Shown here piece after piece: positions 60,516-64,000 of a stretch of 64,000 nt of DNA. Origin of the DNA: UBA4675 sp964601265 (GTDB taxonomy: Bacteria > Bacillota > Clostridia > Christensenellales > Borkfalkiaceae); assembly GCA_964601265.1 (NCBI GenBank), contig CAZRMT010000002.1, positions 1 through 64,000 on the forward strand, written 5' to 3'. The position numbers and the translations under genes are program-made. Positions within the stretch are counted from its first letter, which is position 1; each line of letters starts with the position of its first letter. The notes under the pieces are model-generated. The model was not told the origin of the DNA, made no database searches, and saw only the letters and a program-made list of their open reading frames with translations.

Positions 60516-61334
60516 TTAAAACACGTTTTTATGTATTTTTACCTCTTTTCCGTTTAAGTACCCCAAAAACGAATCCTTTTCAAAATGAAAAACGATACGA
60601 TAAGCGAATAATTGCTGATATTTATATTTATATCGCTTATTTATTTCTTCTTTTCCGTACTTTCCGTCACCCAAAACGAAATTACCGATAAACGCCATAT
60701 GACTTCTTATCTGATGAGTTCTTCCCGTAATCAACTTTACTTCGATTAAACTTTTTATTTCGTCGGTTTTTAAAACTTTATATCCCGTAACGATTTTCAA
60801 TCGCCCTTTACCCTCGTCCGGGTAAACCTTTAAAAAGGAATTTTTAGAGTCCTTTTTTGCATAAGCCGTAACCACGTCCTCTTTTTTCGGCGGAACGCCC
60901 CACACAAGCGCAAGGTAATATTTTTCAACTGTTCTATTTTTTAACGCTTTAAAAAGTTCGTTAAACGCTCCGTCGTTTAGCGCAAAAATCATAAGCCCGC
61001 CCGTATTTCTATCTAGTCTATGAGTGAATATCGCAGAAGGATAAATCTTTTTCACTTGGTCAAAATAATCCCTCGATTCTATCCCTTGACGCTTATCGCA
61101 TATTAAAACGTTTTCGTCTTTATACACCTCTATTATATCTTCGCTTTGCTCCGCAAGATAAATTTCGACTTTATCGCCCGACTTTACTAAAACGTTTTTA
61201 TTTGTCCTTATTCCGTTTATCTTTACGTCTTTTTTTCTTAATGCTTTTTTAAACGCCACGTAAGACACGCCTTCATTTAAGGCAATTTGAGAAACTTTTT
61301 CTCCCTTTTTTACTATTATGCTTTTTAATACCAT
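60516..61334 (-). CDS. RluA-family 23S rRNA/tRNA pseudouridine synthase
   Basis: The 272-residue protein has an N-terminal S4 RNA-binding domain (about 12-60, 'EGVSYVAFKKALRKKDVKIN'), then the RluA catalytic core with Asp in THRLDRNTGG and 'ITGRTHQIRSHMAFIGN'. It isomerises uridines in structured RNA. The target site cannot be told. The start at 61334 (AGGTGG close upstream) lies within the feoB 3' end, a 62-base overlap. Confidence 0.9.
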   Translation of the reverse strand: MVLKSIIVKKGEKVSQIALNEGVSYVAFKKALRKKDVKINGIRTNKNVLVKSGDKVEIYLAEQSEDIIEVYKDENVLICDKRQGIESRDYFDQVKKIYPSAIFTHRLDRNTGGLMIFALNDGAFNELFKALKNRTVEKYYLALVWGVPPKKEDVVTAYAKKDSKNSFLKVYPDEGKGRLKIVTGYKVLKTDEIKSLIEVKLITGRTHQIRSHMAFIGNFVLGDGKYGKEEINKRYKYKYQQLFAYRIVFHFEKDSFLGYLNGKEVKIHKNVF

Positions 61335-63051
61335 AACCCACCTTGGCTATTATCATAACAAAAATTACGAAAATAATCAAGAACAAATAATCACCGTTTA
61401 AAGTTTTATACGTTAAAAATCCGCCTATATACCCGAAAATGATATTTTTTAAGAAAATGTTAAGAGAAAATAAAAATCCTTCTTCTTTTCTAAACGAATT
61501 CATTGCCACAAAACAAGGCGGAAAAAAGCAAAAGAAAACGCAAAAAGCACAACGGGACGCAAAAGATAATCCCGCACCGCTGACAGACAGCGCCGAAACA
61601 GCCCCGATTACCCCTTCTTTTGCAAACAAACCGCAAAGCACGCTTACCGCGTATCTCCAATCGCGAATTCCTAAAGGATAAAAAACAAAACTGATTTTTT
61701 TTGCAACAAAACCGAGTAAGCTTTCCGAAATATTATCGCAAACGGTAAAGTTAACGCTAACCCCGACGAAAATACTTAACGCCACGGAAATTAACGCAAT
61801 AATCACCGCGGTTTTTTTCACAAAATCACACGCAGAGTTGAACGATTTTTTTAAAACCGATTTTATTTTTGGAAAACAAAGCCTGTCGAGTTCTTTTATA
61901 AAATATTCTTTTTCGTCGTTAGTCACCGTAAACCATATAATTAACGCCACAGCCACTGCCGTTTGCAATAAAAACAACAACGTAACGGCTAAAAAAGAAT
62001 TTTTAAAAAAAGTTTTACATAAAAAAATAATAACCGTACTTTTTGCCGAACACGGAATTACGCTCAATTCTTTTAAGGTTTTTATTTTTGCTTTTTCGTT
62101 TTCGCAACTATTGCAAAGTTCACAAGAAAGCGCGGTGCAAGTAACCCCCGAAATTAAAGGGAACAAGCTTTTACACCCTAGTCCCGACCTATTTAACACG
62201 GGAAACATAACCGAAGCCGTACGCTCGGCAAAACCGCTTTCTTCGTACACGTATAAAAAGCAATTAAGTATTACTATTTGAGGAATAAACGCAAGTACGT
62301 CCGACACCCCTTGTATTCCTCCGCATATCACCTTAATTAAAAAACCGCTTAATTTTTTTTGTTTAAAAAAGTTTCCGCAATATCCGCAAAAACGGTCGCT
62401 TTGCAACTTAAAAAAATCCGAACAAAATTTTCCTAAAGAATAATTCCCTACGCAACAATACAAACAGCATAAAGAAAAAACGATAAATATCGCAACGTTA
62501 ATAAAAGGATTAAGCAAATATTTATCTGCCTTGCAAAAATTATTTTGAAAAAAATCAACTCCTTTAATTTTTGTAACTTCTTTTAAGTTTTTTACGCTTT
62601 CCTTAAAACGCTTTATATTTTTACCGTCGTATGCGTTTACAACAAAAACGTTTACGCCGAAAATCTCTTCGCAAAGTTTTACGGTTTTTCTGTCGTTTGA
62701 TACGGTTTTGCTTAAAACAACGCTAAACTTAAACCCTTTTTCAATAAGTTCCTTGCATAGTTTCACACTGCCTTCTATATGGCTAGCGTCGATTAATACT
62801 ATTATCTTTTCTTCTTTTATCTCATTTAATCTTTTAACAGAATTTTTTTCTTCAATAGAACTAGCTTTTAAAGAATAAATCCCCGGTAAATCGCTAACGT
62901 AAAACTCTTCTCCGTTATATTTATAACTAGACTTTTTTACCACTGCTGTAACGCCGTGCCAATTTCCCGTTTTTTCGTTTTTATCGCATAAAGCGTTATA
63001 TAGGCTGGTTTTCCCCGAGTTCGGATTGCCTAGCAAAACATATTCAAACAT
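61273..63051 (-). CDS. feoB: divergent FeoB-type ferrous iron transporter
   Basis: The 592-residue membrane protein has an N-terminal G domain with P-loop GNPNSGKT (8-15), Thr of 'HGVTAVV' and DLPGIYSL. The usual G4 N-x-x-D is not evident ('VVLSKTVSND' takes its place), so nucleotide specificity may be altered. The membrane part has the two Gate-like regions in altered form ('SGVTCTALSCELC', 'LSVIPCSAKSTVI') and a Cys-rich stretch ('CGYCGNFF'). It is shorter than typical FeoB (650-770). It is translated with feoA in a two-gene unit. It is likely an Fe(II) importer, though divergence leaves room for another metal. Confidence 0.82.
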   Translation of the reverse strand: MFEYVLLGNPNSGKTSLYNALCDKNEKTGNWHGVTAVVKKSSYKYNGEEFYVSDLPGIYSLKASSIEEKNSVKRLNEIKEEKIIVLIDASHIEGSVKLCKELIEKGFKFSVVLSKTVSNDRKTVKLCEEIFGVNVFVVNAYDGKNIKRFKESVKNLKEVTKIKGVDFFQNNFCKADKYLLNPFINVAIFIVFSLCCLYCCVGNYSLGKFCSDFFKLQSDRFCGYCGNFFKQKKLSGFLIKVICGGIQGVSDVLAFIPQIVILNCFLYVYEESGFAERTASVMFPVLNRSGLGCKSLFPLISGVTCTALSCELCNSCENEKAKIKTLKELSVIPCSAKSTVIIFLCKTFFKNSFLAVTLLFLLQTAVAVALIIWFTVTNDEKEYFIKELDRLCFPKIKSVLKKSFNSACDFVKKTAVIIALISVALSIFVGVSVNFTVCDNISESLLGFVAKKISFVFYPLGIRDWRYAVSVLCGLFAKEGVIGAVSALSVSGAGLSFASRCAFCVFFCFFPPCFVAMNSFRKEEGFLFSLNIFLKNIIFGYIGGFLTYKTLNGDYLFLIIFVIFVMIIAKVGYGIKKHNSKKGRKSFSNCLK

Positions 63052-63253
63052 ACTCTACCACAACGTTTTCCGCAACTAAATTTTCCATAACGACGACCTT
63101 GCCGTTGGCTATAACGCATTTTATTTTTTTAAACTTAAACGGAATAAAACAAAGAACGTTTTCGGACAAGCCTAAACGTTCTAACTTTTCTTTAAATCTG
63201 TAAATCTTAACTATTTTAAATCTTTTATTTATTAAAGCCGTAGTTATATTCAT
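63044..63253 (-). CDS. feoA: FeoA-like SH3-fold protein
   Basis: The 69-residue protein overlaps feoB by 8 bases. It shows the short FeoA pattern of a helix-strand start ('KLERLGLSENVLCFIPFKF') followed by 'CVIANGKVVVMENLVAENVVVEYV'. FeoA is a small cytoplasmic partner of FeoB. No ribosome site is evident before the ATG. Identification rests partly on the feoB context. Confidence 0.72.
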   Translation of the reverse strand: MNITTALINKRFKIVKIYRFKEKLERLGLSENVLCFIPFKFKKIKCVIANGKVVVMENLVAENVVVEYV

Positions 63254-63282
63254 AGTAAATATTTATGAAAATAAACTCAACT

Positions 63283-63879
63283 TTATTCTTGCGTTTCATT
63301 GTAAAGCGTTACGATTTTATCCAACAAAGAGAGTAAATCTTCTTTCCCGTAACCGTTTTCGCTGGAAACACCTATAACGTTACCCGCTCCCATTTTAAGA
63401 TAATCGGCAATAACTTTAAGTTGCGGTTTAATTTTTGACTTTCCGAGCTTATCGCATTTTGTCGCTATAACCGAAAAAGGAATAAGCGTTTTGTGAAAAT
63501 AGTTAACCATATCGACGTCGTCTGCGGTAGGATTATGTCTTACGTCGACAAGCGATAATGCGTGCGTAACTTTCGTAACCGAAAAAAACGCTTCCATGGT
63601 TTCTCCCCAACTAATTCTTTCTTCCTTGCTCACCTTTGCAAAACCGTAACCGGGTAAATCGGCAAGAATAAAATAACCGAAATCGAAATAGTTTACAAGT
63701 CTTGTTCTACCGGGGGTATTACTCGTTCTTGCTAGTTTTTTCTTGTTGGCAAGCATATTTATAAGCGAACTTTTACCTACGTTTGATTTTCCGCATATGG
63801 CAATAACGGGTTTATCGGTTTTTATAAACTGTGCGCTCGTTTTTGCCGAAGTAATAAATTCTGCATAGGTTATCTTCAT
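63283..63879 (-). CDS. engB: ribosome biogenesis GTPase EngB (YsxC)
   Basis: The 198-residue protein has P-loop GKSNVGKS (30-37), G2 'TSNTPGRTRLVNYF', G3 DLPGYGFAKV and G4 TKCDKLGKS. It assists late assembly of the 50S subunit. It follows lon by 15 bases, the same order as in Bacillus. Confidence 0.95.
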   Translation of the reverse strand: MKITYAEFITSAKTSAQFIKTDKPVIAICGKSNVGKSSLINMLANKKKLARTSNTPGRTRLVNYFDFGYFILADLPGYGFAKVSKEERISWGETMEAFFSVTKVTHALSLVDVRHNPTADDVDMVNYFHKTLIPFSVIATKCDKLGKSKIKPQLKVIADYLKMGAGNVIGVSSENGYGKEDLLSLLDKIVTLYNETQE

Positions 63880-63894
63880 AATTCACCCTTATTT

Positions 63895-64000
63895 TTAATC
63901 CGCAAAAGCGTTTTCGTAAACTTGTCCGTACTCTTTTACAGGAATAAAGTTTAATTCGTTTCTTATGCTTTCGGGAATTTCTTCTATATCTTTTTCGTTT
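63895..64000 (-). CDS. lon: Lon protease, C-terminal end (partial)
   Basis: The minus-strand frame entering at the window edge reads 34 residues and stops at 63895. The text 'DIEEIPESIRNELNFIPVKE' resembles the C-terminal end of the Lon proteolytic domain, and the position immediately upstream of engB is the conserved lon-engB order. Only the tail is visible, so integrity of the rest is unknown. Confidence 0.75.
   Translation of the reverse strand, partial: NEKDIEEIPESIRNELNFIPVKEYGQVYENAFAD

Noticed and set aside
61838..62281. 147-codon plus-strand frame opposite feoB
   Set aside because: It is antisense to a recognisable transporter and has no start signal. It is a shadow.
1..64000. CRISPR arrays, tRNA or rRNA genes, insertion sequences or prophage
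   Set aside because: I looked for regularly spaced direct repeats, cloverleaf-like segments, transposases and integrases, and found none.

Overview
The window looks like a chromosomal segment of a low-GC Gram-positive bacterium, most likely an anaerobic Clostridia-type Bacillota from a poorly sampled gut lineage. Four things support this: G+C of roughly 40% judged by eye; conserved Bacillota gene orders (tig-clpP-clpX, lon-engB, murB-PHP-whiA, deacetylase/M16 peptidase); strong AGGAGG-type ribosome binding sites; and many surface lipoproteins with no outer-membrane genes. Most genes are on the minus strand, so this is probably one replichore. The genus assignment is inference.

Layout. 0.1-14.5 kb is an accessory surface-glycan region. 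A three-gene cassette (large modular lipoprotein, secreted concanavalin-fold protein with FIVAR helices, secreted GH36-type alpha-galactosidase) is present twice in tandem on the minus strand. It is divergent from an ArsR-type winged-helix regulator (14.7-15.7 kb) that carries a large uncharacterised C-terminal domain. A 15-bp palindrome overlaps the predicted -35 box of the cassette promoter. 15.8-20.3 kb holds two small membrane proteins, rplS with its leader, the metA-metY pair, and an ECF transporter S component. 20.3-21.0 kb is a cobalamin-riboswitch unit (DUF4430 lipoprotein plus the S component). 21.0-28.3 kb is a seven-gene housekeeping operon (SDR, thyA, folA, CvpA-like membrane protein, polA, coaE, lytic transglycosylase) preceded by a leader with several hairpins. 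28.7-34.1 kb is a plus-strand polyamine uptake operon (XRE-cupin regulator, potA, potB, potC, potD). 34.2-39.8 kb carries asparaginase, M16 peptidase, a degenerate deacetylase, whiA, PHP and murB. 39.8-49.1 kb has a lone solute-binding-like protein, HU, and a proS-CPBP-membrane protein-mnmE-cca-uvrC operon. 49.2-54.3 kb is clpX-clpP-tig and the divergent rqcH. 54.3-60.5 kb is a second surface cluster (two lipoproteins and a LamG-phosphoesterase), again divergent from a paralogue of the same ArsR-type regulator. 60.5-64 kb is an RluA-type pseudouridine synthase, feoB, feoA, engB and the 3' end of lon.

The most interesting theme is the recurring pair of regulator plus surface glycan module. Two paralogous ArsR-like proteins with the same large beta-rich C-terminal domain each stand divergent from a set of secreted or lipid-anchored carbohydrate-binding proteins. 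I suggest, as inference, that they are one-component glycan sensors controlling extracellular capture and hydrolysis, a Gram-positive analogue of a polysaccharide-utilisation locus. No sugar transporter lies in either cluster.

No rRNA, tRNA, CRISPR array, transposase or phage gene was seen.
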